Below, in pieces: positions 1 to 6,867 of a stretch of 64,000 nucleotides of DNA (the stretch's first letter is position 1; each line of letters opens with the position of its first letter). The stretch is from Xanthobacter tagetidis (lineage in GTDB: Bacteria; Pseudomonadota; Alphaproteobacteria; Rhizobiales; Xanthobacteraceae), in the NCBI RefSeq assembly GCF_003667445.1, contig NZ_RCTF01000019.1:50181-114180 (forward strand). The letters run 5' to 3'. Position numbers and translations under genes: made by a program. Under the pieces are notes generated by a model that was not told where the DNA came from, did not search any database, and saw only the letters and a list, made by a program, of their open reading frames with translations.

Positions 1-565
1 GCTCGCGGAGCGGCTCGGCCTGTCACGGGCGGCGGTGCGCAAGGAGCTGGCGGCGCTGGAGGTGGAGGGGCACGTCACCCGAAAGGTCGGCTCCGGCACC
101 TATGTGGCGGAGCGCGCAGGCGCAGCGGCGCTCATCACCGGCGTGAGCCTGCACCAGCTGCTGGAGGCGCGCATCGTCATCGAGCCGCAGCTCGCCGCGG
201 TGGCGGTGGCCAATGCGACGCCGGCCGACCTGCAGCAGATCGAGGCGTGGCTCGGCCGGTGCGCCACGGCGGGCGACGTGGATGCCTTCGAGGCGGCCGA
301 CCACGGCTTTCACGCGGCCATCGCCGCGGCCACCCACAACGGCCTGCTGATCGCCGCCTACGATCTCATCTGCGGGCTGAGGGCCAGCGGCGAATGGCGC
401 GCGCTGAAGCTGCGCCGCAATCTCGACGCGCCGGGCCGCAAGGCCGACGTGCTGGTGGAGCACCGCGACGTGTTCGAGGCGCTCCGCGACCACGATCAGA
501 CCGCCGCCCGCGAGGCCATGCTGCGCCACATGACCGGCGTGCGGCGGAACCTGTTCCCGGTGTGA
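1..565 (+). CDS. GntR-family transcriptional regulator, FCD type (5' end missing)
   Basis: The reading frame is already open at base 2 and stops with TGA at 563-565, so the gene begins upstream of the window. The first ~40 residues are the second half of a GntR winged helix (ERLGLSRAAVRKEL, then the wing ending GSGTYV). The rest is an all-helical FCD effector domain, with conserved-looking spaced His residues (in FHAAIA and in LRHMTG) that in this family often bind a metal or carboxylate ligand. FCD regulators usually repress catabolic operons and are released by an organic acid. It converges on the amidase gene with a 3-base gap. A GTG at 35 is internal and not a credible start. Confidence 0.85.
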   Translation, partial: LAERLGLSRAAVRKELAALEVEGHVTRKVGSGTYVAERAGAAALITGVSLHQLLEARIVIEPQLAAVAVANATPADLQQIEAWLGRCATAGDVDAFEAADHGFHAAIAAATHNGLLIAAYDLICGLRASGEWRALKLRRNLDAPGRKADVLVEHRDVFEALRDHDQTAAREAMLRHMTGVRRNLFPV

Positions 566-568
566 GGC

Positions 569-1945
569 TCAGCCCGCCAGGGTTTCCTCGACGCCGGCGG
601 CGAGCGCGAGCAGCGCCGCGTCCCCGCCGGGGATGCCCGCGAGCATCAGGCCTGCCGGTGCGCCGCCCGTGCCCGTCAGCGGCAGCGAGATGGCGCAGCC
701 GTCGATCATGTTGATGAGGGTGGGGTTGCGCAGCGCCAGCAGGTTCACCCGGCCATAGGCCGCGTCGTCCGTGGCGAGGTCGGCGATCTTGGGCGGCAGG
801 ATCGGCGTCGTCGGCAGCGCCATCGCGTCGAACGGCGCAAGCCGCGCGCTTGCCCGCGCGACGAGGTCGCGCCGGGCGGCGGCGAGGTCGAGATAGTCGG
901 CCGCGCTCTGGCCGGCGCCGCGCTTGATGCGCACCGACACGCGCGGATCGTATGCGGCTTCCTTCTCCTCCAGGAGGGCGCGGTGGACCGCGAAGCTCTC
1001 CGCCGCCGTGAAGCCGCCCTTGGCGTTCAGGCCGGCGATCTCGCCGAACTCCGGGAACGGCGCGCGGGTGATGGCCGCGCCCGCCGCTTCAAGCCGCGCC
1101 AGAGCCGCCTCGAACGCGGCGGCGACAGCGTCCTCGATCTCGTCGGACGCCACCGTCTGGGGCACGAGCAGCCGCAGGCCCGCGACCGGGCGCGGCACCA
1201 GGGCATCCGGCTCCGCGCCGGCGAGGATGGCGTCGATCGCCGCGCAGCAGGCGACCGACCGGGCGATGGAGCCGATGGAATCGAGCGTGCCGGAGAGCGG
1301 GAACGCCCCGTCCTTCGGGATGCGGTCGGCGGTGGGCTTGTAGCCGGTGAGGCCGCAGAAGGCGGCCGGGATGCGGCACGAGCCGCCGGTGTCGGTGCCG
1401 AGCGCGGCATGGGCCATGCCGTCCGCCACCGCCACCGCCCCGCCCGAGGTGGAGCCGCCGGAAACCCGACCGACCGCGCGCTCGAACGGCGCCCGCGGGT
1501 CGCCCGTGTGCGGGTTCATGCCGAGGCCTGAATAGGCGAACTCGGTCATGGTGTTGCGGCCGATGACGACGAAGCCGGCCCGGCGCAGGCGCGCCACCGT
1601 GATGGCGTCGGCCGCCGCCGGCGCATTGCCGGCCAGAACCTTCGAGCCGGCGGTCGTCACCTGGCCCGCAATATCGAACAGGTCCTTCACGCCGATGGGG
1701 ATGCCGGCGAAGCGCGAGGGCGCCGCCCCGGCCCGCCGCAGGGCATCCTGCGCCTCCGCCGCGTGGAGCGCCGCCGCGCGGTCCACCAGGGCGAAGGCGC
1801 GCGCGCCCTCCCCCGTGGGATCGTCGATGCGCGCGAGGCAGTCCTCGACCAGCTGGCGCGCGGTCACGCGACCAGCTTCCAGGGCGTCGGCAAGCTCGGC
1901 GAGGGTGGGACGGGCGGAGAGCGAGGGGTGCGCGGAGGCGGGCAT
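569..1945 (-). CDS. amidase signature (AS) family hydrolase
   Basis: 458 residues, typical for the amidase-signature family (GatA, AtzF, fatty-acid and aryl amidases). All elements of the Ser-cisSer-Lys triad are visible: the Lys in PIGVKDLF near residue 88, the Gly/Ser-rich GGSTSGG segment near 165, and the nucleophile region GTDTGGSCRIPA near 185. The substrate cannot be read from sequence; there is no GatB/GatC neighbour and no allophanate-hydrolase C-terminal domain, so a catabolic amide hydrolase is likelier than a tRNA amidotransferase subunit. It lies last in a minus-strand set behind a cupin and a two-component flavin monooxygenase, suggesting it releases ammonia from an amide arising in the same pathway. 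Confidence 0.85.
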   Translation of the reverse strand: MPASAHPSLSARPTLAELADALEAGRVTARQLVEDCLARIDDPTGEGARAFALVDRAAALHAAEAQDALRRAGAAPSRFAGIPIGVKDLFDIAGQVTTAGSKVLAGNAPAAADAITVARLRRAGFVVIGRNTMTEFAYSGLGMNPHTGDPRAPFERAVGRVSGGSTSGGAVAVADGMAHAALGTDTGGSCRIPAAFCGLTGYKPTADRIPKDGAFPLSGTLDSIGSIARSVACCAAIDAILAGAEPDALVPRPVAGLRLLVPQTVASDEIEDAVAAAFEAALARLEAAGAAITRAPFPEFGEIAGLNAKGGFTAAESFAVHRALLEEKEAAYDPRVSVRIKRGAGQSAADYLDLAAARRDLVARASARLAPFDAMALPTTPILPPKIADLATDDAAYGRVNLLALRNPTLINMIDGCAISLPLTGTGGAPAGLMLAGIPGGDAALLALAAGVEETLAG

Positions 1946-2017
1946 GGGGACCGGAACGGCTGCGCCCGCCCGGAGGTCCGGGCGGGCTGGAGAGAACGAA
2001 GGGTGGCTCAGCCCCGC

Positions 2018-2398
2018 TCAGGCCGGATCGAAATAGTGGATCTCGATCATCATGGCGCCGGTCTCGGACTTGAACGGCCCATGATAGACGCCCGGCGGGC
2101 GCACGGCATAGGTATAGGGCTTGAAGGCCTCGCCGCCATTGCCGTTCTCGTCGTTGCCGACCGTGAGGTCGCCGGAGAACAGGAACACCTCTTCCCAGTA
2201 TTCGTGCACGAAGGGCTTGGTGGTCCACACGCCGGGATCGAACTTCAGGATGCGCGTGCGCGAGCCGGTCTTGTTCACCTCGTCGAGCGCGCCGGAGAGG
2301 ATCTTCTGCTTGATGCCTTCAGGATAGCCCGGAGGCACCTCCCAGCCGGTGGAGAAGTCGACCGCGCGGAACTCGTCGTGAAGCTTGTTGATGGCCAT
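2018..2398 (-). CDS. small cupin-domain protein
   Basis: 126 residues of one beta-barrel cupin. The segment around VHEYWEEVFLFSGDL carries the His/Glu pattern of cupin motif 1, and RPPGVYHGPF is motif 2 with its His, so a bound metal is plausible. The ATG at 2398 is preferred because AGAGGA lies just upstream; a longer frame to 2467 runs into repeat DNA. It sits between the monooxygenase and amidase genes on the same strand. It could be a ring-cleaving dioxygenase, an isomerase or a chaperone-like cupin; the sequence alone does not decide. Confidence 0.75.
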   Translation of the reverse strand: MAINKLHDEFRAVDFSTGWEVPPGYPEGIKQKILSGALDEVNKTGSRTRILKFDPGVWTTKPFVHEYWEEVFLFSGDLTVGNDENGNGGEAFKPYTYAVRPPGVYHGPFKSETGAMMIEIHYFDPA

Positions 2399-2440
2399 CT
2401 GGTCGTCGTCCTCTTGAAGGCAGTTGAATTGTTGCACGCC

Positions 2441-2552
2441 CGTCATGCCCCGGCTCGTCCGGGGCATCCACTGCGATGTTCACACTGCGCCCGGAAAAGC
2501 GGACGCGGTCCCGGCCACACCTGGATCCCCCGGCCAAGCCGGGGGATGACGG
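2441..2552. repeat. GTCAT/ATGAC-type intergenic repeat
   Basis: The gap between the cupin and the monooxygenase genes holds an element with CGTCATGCCCCGG at one end and CCGGGGGATGACGG at the other. Related hairpin-forming sequences occur at 16363-16395 and, more diverged, at 18541-19025. Such short GC-rich palindromic repeats are common between genes in this order; in a transcript they would fold and may stabilise or end mRNA. Confidence 0.7.
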
Positions 2553-2559
2553 CGGCTCA

Positions 2560-4050
2560 TCACTCCGCGGCGCGGGCGGGGCTCGCCGGCGCCTTCACCT
2601 CGTCGGCCAGTTCGTAGGAGCCGAGCATGCGGTCGAGCAGGCCGTTCGCGCCCTCCCAGTCATAGGTGCGGAAGGAGTGGCCCTTCACCACGAAGCTCGC
2701 CCCGGCATAGAACATCTCGTACTGGGTGTGGCGCGAGGCGAATTCCGAGCCCACCGCATCCCAGGCGAGCTTGTAGAACTTCACCTTCTCCTCGGCGTTC
2801 GCCGCGGGCGACTGCTGGGTCTTCTCGATCAGGCCGGCGAGCTCGGCGTTCTCATAATCGTGCACCGAGGACGGCAGCATGATCATGCCGCCGCCGGCGA
2901 GGTCGCGCAGCGCGGTGATGAAGCGCGGATAGAGCTGCTGGGCCAGCGTCTGCGCCGCATAGAGGGTGTGGCGGTCGGGGATGAAATAGGGACCGACCAT
3001 GGACCCCTTCGCCTCCATGGCGGCGACGAAGGCGTCCACCATGGCCGCCTCGGCGGCAAGCTGGCCGAGCGTCTCGCGCACCTGCGGGAAGTTGGTGGTG
3101 CCGTTGATCTCGCAGGTCCGGCGCGCGATGGCGAGCAGGAACTTGATCTTCACCTTGAGGCGGATCTGCGCCTGGTAGTTCTGGTAGACGTGCGCCGGCG
3201 TCGCGTGGAACTGCTTGCCGGTCATCTCGATGCTGTCGACGATGAACACCCGGTCCCACGGCACCTTCACGTCGTCGAAATAGAGCACCGCGTCGTTCTC
3301 GTCGTAGCGGCTCGACAGCGGGTTGTCGAACACCGAGGGCGCGCCCGCCTCGTAGGACTTGCGCGAGAGGATCTTCAGCCCCTTGGTGTTCATGGGAATG
3401 GCGAAAGAGAGCGCGTGCGCCTCGTCGCCCGGCTGCAGCGGCTGGATGCAGGTGACGAACACCTCGTTCGCCATGATGCCGCCGGTGGCGAGCATCTTGG
3501 CGCCGCGCACCGTGATGCCCTCGGCGTCGCGGTCGACGATGGCGGCGGAGAGGAACGGGTCCTTCTGCTGCGCCGCGCTCTTGGAGCGGTCCGCCTGCGG
3601 GTTAATGATGACGTAGGTGAGGTAGAGGTCGTTGTCGCGGGCGTAGCGGTAATAGTCCGCGAGCGCCTTGGCGCGGGCCGGGTCGTAGGCCTCGAACGCC
3701 GGCAGGCCCATATACATGCCGGCGATGCAGGAGGCGACGTGGTCCGGCGCGCGGCCGAGGAAGCCGGCGTGAAGCTCGGTCCAGGCCTCCAGGCCCTTGC
3801 GGCGCGTCACCAGCTCCTCATACGAGGTCGGCAGCTGCCAGATGCGGTTCGCCCGCGTGCCGGTGTCGGTCTCAAAGGTCATCAGCTCCCGGTTTTCCGG
3901 AGCGCTGTGGAAGTCGAACATCTGCCCCACCGAGGCCACCGCGCGGCGGAAGGCGGGGTGGGTGGTGGCGTCCTCGACGATCTCACCGTCGAGGAAGATC
4001 TGGCGGCCGTCCTTGAGGCTGGCGATGTGCTCGGCACCGGTCTTGATCAT
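2560..4050 (-). CDS. HpaB-type FADH2-dependent aromatic monooxygenase, large subunit
   Basis: 496 residues, the usual size for the 4-hydroxyphenylacetate 3-hydroxylase (HpaB) family. Family landmarks include TLDGEIV-like and DATTHPAFR near the N terminus, YVIINPQADRS, the PLSSRYDENDAVLYFDDV block and the C-terminal WDAVGSEFASRHTQYEMFY. These enzymes use reduced flavin supplied by a separate reductase to ortho-hydroxylate a phenol or a related ring. The family also includes chlorophenol, nitrophenol, anthranilate and pyrrole-2-carboxylate hydroxylases, so the substrate is open. Its start overlaps the reductase gene stop by 4 bases, implying coupled translation. Confidence 0.88.
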   Translation of the reverse strand: MIKTGAEHIASLKDGRQIFLDGEIVEDATTHPAFRRAVASVGQMFDFHSAPENRELMTFETDTGTRANRIWQLPTSYEELVTRRKGLEAWTELHAGFLGRAPDHVASCIAGMYMGLPAFEAYDPARAKALADYYRYARDNDLYLTYVIINPQADRSKSAAQQKDPFLSAAIVDRDAEGITVRGAKMLATGGIMANEVFVTCIQPLQPGDEAHALSFAIPMNTKGLKILSRKSYEAGAPSVFDNPLSSRYDENDAVLYFDDVKVPWDRVFIVDSIEMTGKQFHATPAHVYQNYQAQIRLKVKIKFLLAIARRTCEINGTTNFPQVRETLGQLAAEAAMVDAFVAAMEAKGSMVGPYFIPDRHTLYAAQTLAQQLYPRFITALRDLAGGGMIMLPSSVHDYENAELAGLIEKTQQSPAANAEEKVKFYKLAWDAVGSEFASRHTQYEMFYAGASFVVKGHSFRTYDWEGANGLLDRMLGSYELADEVKAPASPARAAE

Positions 4051-4607
4051 GGGCGTTGTCCCTGGGAAGCGTGGGACGGCTGGCCGTGCCCGGCCTCGCC
4101 TGAAGCGAGGGCGCGGTAGCGGCCGCCGAAGAAGATGAGCGGATCGCCGCCATCGGCGGCGGAGAAACGCAGCACGCGAGCGATGAACACCTCGTGGTCG
4201 CCCCCCTCATGGCAGGCGTAGGGTGCGCATTCGAGGTGGGCGAGCGCCCCCTCGATGAGCGGCACCTGGCTTTCGCCGCGCCGCACCTCGACACCGCTCC
4301 ACTTGTCCTCCAGCGGACGGGCGAAGCGGTTGGACACATGCTCCTGGTGGTGGCCGAGGATCGAGATGCCGTAGCCCTGCGCCCCCCGCAGCACGGGCAG
4401 CGACAGGGCCGAGCGCGCCACCGAGAACAGCACCAGCGGCGGGTCGAGGGAGACCGAGTTGAACGAACTCATGGTCATGCCGACCATGCCGGCCTCGCCG
4501 CCCTCGGCGGTCACCACCGCCACGCCGGTGGCGAACCGGCCGAGCACTCGGCGCAGCGCCAATGGGTCGAAGGGCGTATCGATTTTCGCGGCGGATTGGC
4601 GTTTCAT
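4047..4607 (-). CDS. HpaC-type flavin reductase
   Basis: 186 residues of the flavin-reductase-like split-barrel fold: an N-terminal LRRVLGRFATGVAVVTA, the MVGMTMSSFNSVSLDPPLVLFSV strand pair that binds flavin, and the family-typical GISILGHHQEHVSNRFA. It would reduce FMN/FAD with NAD(P)H and pass it to the adjacent large monooxygenase. It is the first gene of the minus-strand operon and is divergent from the MarR regulator. No strong ribosome site is seen before the ATG at 4607, but the protein starts at the usual place for the family. Confidence 0.88.
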   Translation of the reverse strand: MKRQSAAKIDTPFDPLALRRVLGRFATGVAVVTAEGGEAGMVGMTMSSFNSVSLDPPLVLFSVARSALSLPVLRGAQGYGISILGHHQEHVSNRFARPLEDKWSGVEVRRGESQVPLIEGALAHLECAPYACHEGGDHEVFIARVLRFSAADGGDPLIFFGGRYRALASGEAGHGQPSHASQGQRP

Positions 4608-4626
4608 GGTCGTGAACCGAATTTAG

Positions 4627-4639
4627 CTTTGTGACAAAG
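4627..4639. promoter_or_regulatory. 13-bp perfect palindrome, candidate MarR operator
   Basis: CTTTGT-G-ACAAAG is a perfect 6+1+6 inverted repeat 20 bases upstream of the flavin reductase start, in the AT-richer stretch between that gene and the divergent MarR regulator. MarR proteins bind short near-perfect palindromes at such positions; assignment to this regulator is inference. Confidence 0.5.
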
Positions 4640-4872
4640 ATATTTTGGAAATCGATGGACGTCAAGCCGGAGCGTTCCGTATGACCGAACCGGAAGGCGC
4701 AACGGGCAACCGCGCGCCGGCGCGCGCGGTTGCCCGCCAAAGGCGTTCTGCCGGCTTAAAATTTGAACTTGGGGCGGGACGGGGAATCAGGCCGACTGTT
4801 CTCAGCCCCTGTTGGAAGACGCGCGAAGCCGGCGGGCGTTCGCATCACCGCGCCGTGGACGGAGCCGAGGTC

Positions 4873-5625
4873 ATGCCGCCCAACCTGCCGCCCAATTCAC
4901 CGCCCCGATCCCCGGGACCCGAGCCGAAGGACACCCCGGCGCGGCGCCCCATGGCCGCGGCCTCGCTGCCGCCCATGCCGCTGCCCACCGATGCCCGCCC
5001 GCCCCGCGCGCCCGCGCCGCCGGCACCGGCGCAGCCGAGCCTGCCGCTCACGGCCTCGCGGCCCTCGCTGCTGGTGGAGGGATCGGACACCGAGTTCCGC
5101 GGCCTGGTGCACGACATGCTGGCCTTCGCCTCGGGCATCGTCGAGGTGCGCAACCGGCTCGGCGGGCTGATCGGCCTGTCCGGCACGCAATACACCATCC
5201 TTGCCTCCATCTCCCGGCTGAGCCGGGAGACGGCGGAGCTGGGCGTCAACCAGCTGGCCGAGCACCTGCATTTGTCGGGCGCGTTCGTGACCATCGAGGT
5301 GAACAAGCTGGTGGCGGCGGGGCTGGTGGCGAAGACCACCAATCCGGACGACCGGCGCCGCGTGGTGCTGGTGCCGACCCCTCAGGCCGAGCGCCTTCTC
5401 GCCGAACTGGTGCTGGTGCAGTGCCCGGCCAACGACGCATTGTTCGAGCCGCTCTCGGCCAAGGAATTCAAGAGCCTGAGGGCGATCATCGCCAAGCTCT
5501 CGCGCACCGGCGACCCCACCTTGCGGATCATCGAGGCGCTGGCGCCCGACGGCACGCTGGACAGCGCGAAGCGCATGGCCGCCGCGCCGCGCCCGCCGGA
5601 CGGGCGCAGCCGCGCCGGCGGCTGA
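4873..5625 (+). CDS. MarR-family transcriptional regulator with Pro-rich N terminus
   Basis: 250 residues from the ATG at 4873, chosen because GGAGCCGAGG lies directly upstream. Roughly the first 65 residues are a low-complexity Pro/Ala tail; residues ~75-210 form a MarR winged helix, with the recognition-helix region VNQLAEHLHLSGAFVTIEVNKL and the wing containing NPDDRRRVVL. Classical MarR proteins are ~140-160 residues, so the tail is extra. It is divergent from the hydroxylase operon and most likely represses it until an aromatic ligand binds, as HpaR does for hydroxyphenylacetate genes. Confidence 0.85.
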   Translation: MPPNLPPNSPPRSPGPEPKDTPARRPMAAASLPPMPLPTDARPPRAPAPPAPAQPSLPLTASRPSLLVEGSDTEFRGLVHDMLAFASGIVEVRNRLGGLIGLSGTQYTILASISRLSRETAELGVNQLAEHLHLSGAFVTIEVNKLVAAGLVAKTTNPDDRRRVVLVPTPQAERLLAELVLVQCPANDALFEPLSAKEFKSLRAIIAKLSRTGDPTLRIIEALAPDGTLDSAKRMAAAPRPPDGRSRAGG

Positions 5626-5643
5626 CCCCTCCGCCGCGGGGCG

Positions 5644-6774
5644 TCAGTCCACGTCGTCCACGCTCTCCGGGCCGCCGCCATAGGCGCGCTGGGCGAGCGC
5701 CGCCTGCATGAAGGGATCGAGGTCGCCGTCGAGCACCTCCTGCGGCGTGCCGGAGGTGACGCCGGTGCGCAGGTCCTTCACCAGCTGATAGGGCTGGAGC
5801 ACGTAGGAGCGGATCTGGTGGCCCCAGCCGATGTCTGTCTTGGCCGCCTGCTCGGCCATGGCCTCCGCCTCGCGCTTCTTCAGCTCGAGGTCGTAGAGCT
5901 TGGCGCGGAGCATGTTCCAGGCCGTGGCGCGGTTCTTGTGCTGGGAGCGGTCGCCCTCGCTCACCACGGCGATGCCGGTGGGGATATGGGTGAGGCGCAC
6001 CGCCGATTCCGTCTTGTTCACGTGCTGGCCGCCCGCACCGCCGGAGCGCATGGTGTCCACCCGCACGTCGGCTTCCTTGATGTCCACCACGATGCGGTCG
6101 TCCACCACGGGATAGACATCCACCGAGGCGAAGGAGGTCTGCCGCCGCGCGTTGGAATCGAACGGGGAAATGCGCACCAGGCGGTGCACGCCGGCCTCGG
6201 TCTTCAGCCAGCCGTAGGCATTGTGGCCCTTCACCTGAATGGTGGCGGACTTCAGCCCGGCCTGCTCGCCCTGGCTCTCGTCCATCAGCTCCACCTTGAA
6301 GCCGTGGCGTTCGCACCAGCGACGGTACATGCGCAGGAGCATCTCCGCCCAGTCCTGGCTGTCGGTGCCGCCGGCACCGGCATGGACTTCGAGATAGCTG
6401 TCGTTGGAATCGGCCTCGCCGGACAGCAGGGCCTCCAGCTCGCGCCGCGCGAGTTCCGCCTTCAGCCCGTCGAGGGATGCTGCGGCCTCGGTGATGACGC
6501 CTTCGTCGCCTTCCGCCTCGCCCAGCTCGATCAGCTCGATGTTGTCGTCAAGGTCGCGCAGCACGCGATCGATGGCGCCGAGGCCGTCTTCCAGCGTGGT
6601 GCGCTCCTGCATCAGCTTCTGCGCCCGCTCGGGATCGTCCCAGAGCTTGGGGTCCTCGACGATGGCGTTCAGCTCCGCCAGACGCCGCCGCGAGCGGTCC
6701 ACGTCGAGGTGGGACCGCAGGAGGTCCAAAGAGGCTCTGATCTCGTCGACCTTCGCGGCGAGTTCCGCGCGCAT
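5644..6774 (-). CDS. prfB: peptide chain release factor 2
   Basis: 376 residues. RF2 reads UAA and UGA stop codons and triggers peptidyl-tRNA hydrolysis. The stop-recognition tripeptide SPF (in VRISPFDSNARR) and the catalytic GGQ loop (GGAGGQHVNKTESAVR) are both present, as is the glutamate-rich N-terminal domain. The frame is continuous: where many bacterial prfB genes have CUU-UGA-C and a programmed +1 frameshift near codon 25, this gene reads CTC-GAC directly (LRSHLDVD). The expression of this copy therefore does not use the UGA autoregulatory switch. Confidence 0.97.
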   Translation of the reverse strand: MRAELAAKVDEIRASLDLLRSHLDVDRSRRRLAELNAIVEDPKLWDDPERAQKLMQERTTLEDGLGAIDRVLRDLDDNIELIELGEAEGDEGVITEAAASLDGLKAELARRELEALLSGEADSNDSYLEVHAGAGGTDSQDWAEMLLRMYRRWCERHGFKVELMDESQGEQAGLKSATIQVKGHNAYGWLKTEAGVHRLVRISPFDSNARRQTSFASVDVYPVVDDRIVVDIKEADVRVDTMRSGGAGGQHVNKTESAVRLTHIPTGIAVVSEGDRSQHKNRATAWNMLRAKLYDLELKKREAEAMAEQAAKTDIGWGHQIRSYVLQPYQLVKDLRTGVTSGTPQEVLDGDLDPFMQAALAQRAYGGGPESVDDVD

Positions 6775-6867
6775 GGCTCATCATTCTCCGGCTGAGGGCC
6801 GCGGAAAATAGCGGCGGGGGGCGCGGGTGTAAACGCCGGACGGGGACGACACCGCAAGCTGCGCCCT

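Noticed and set aside
6690..6725. Programmed frameshift in prfB
   Set aside because: There is no in-frame TGA and the frame is continuous through the region.
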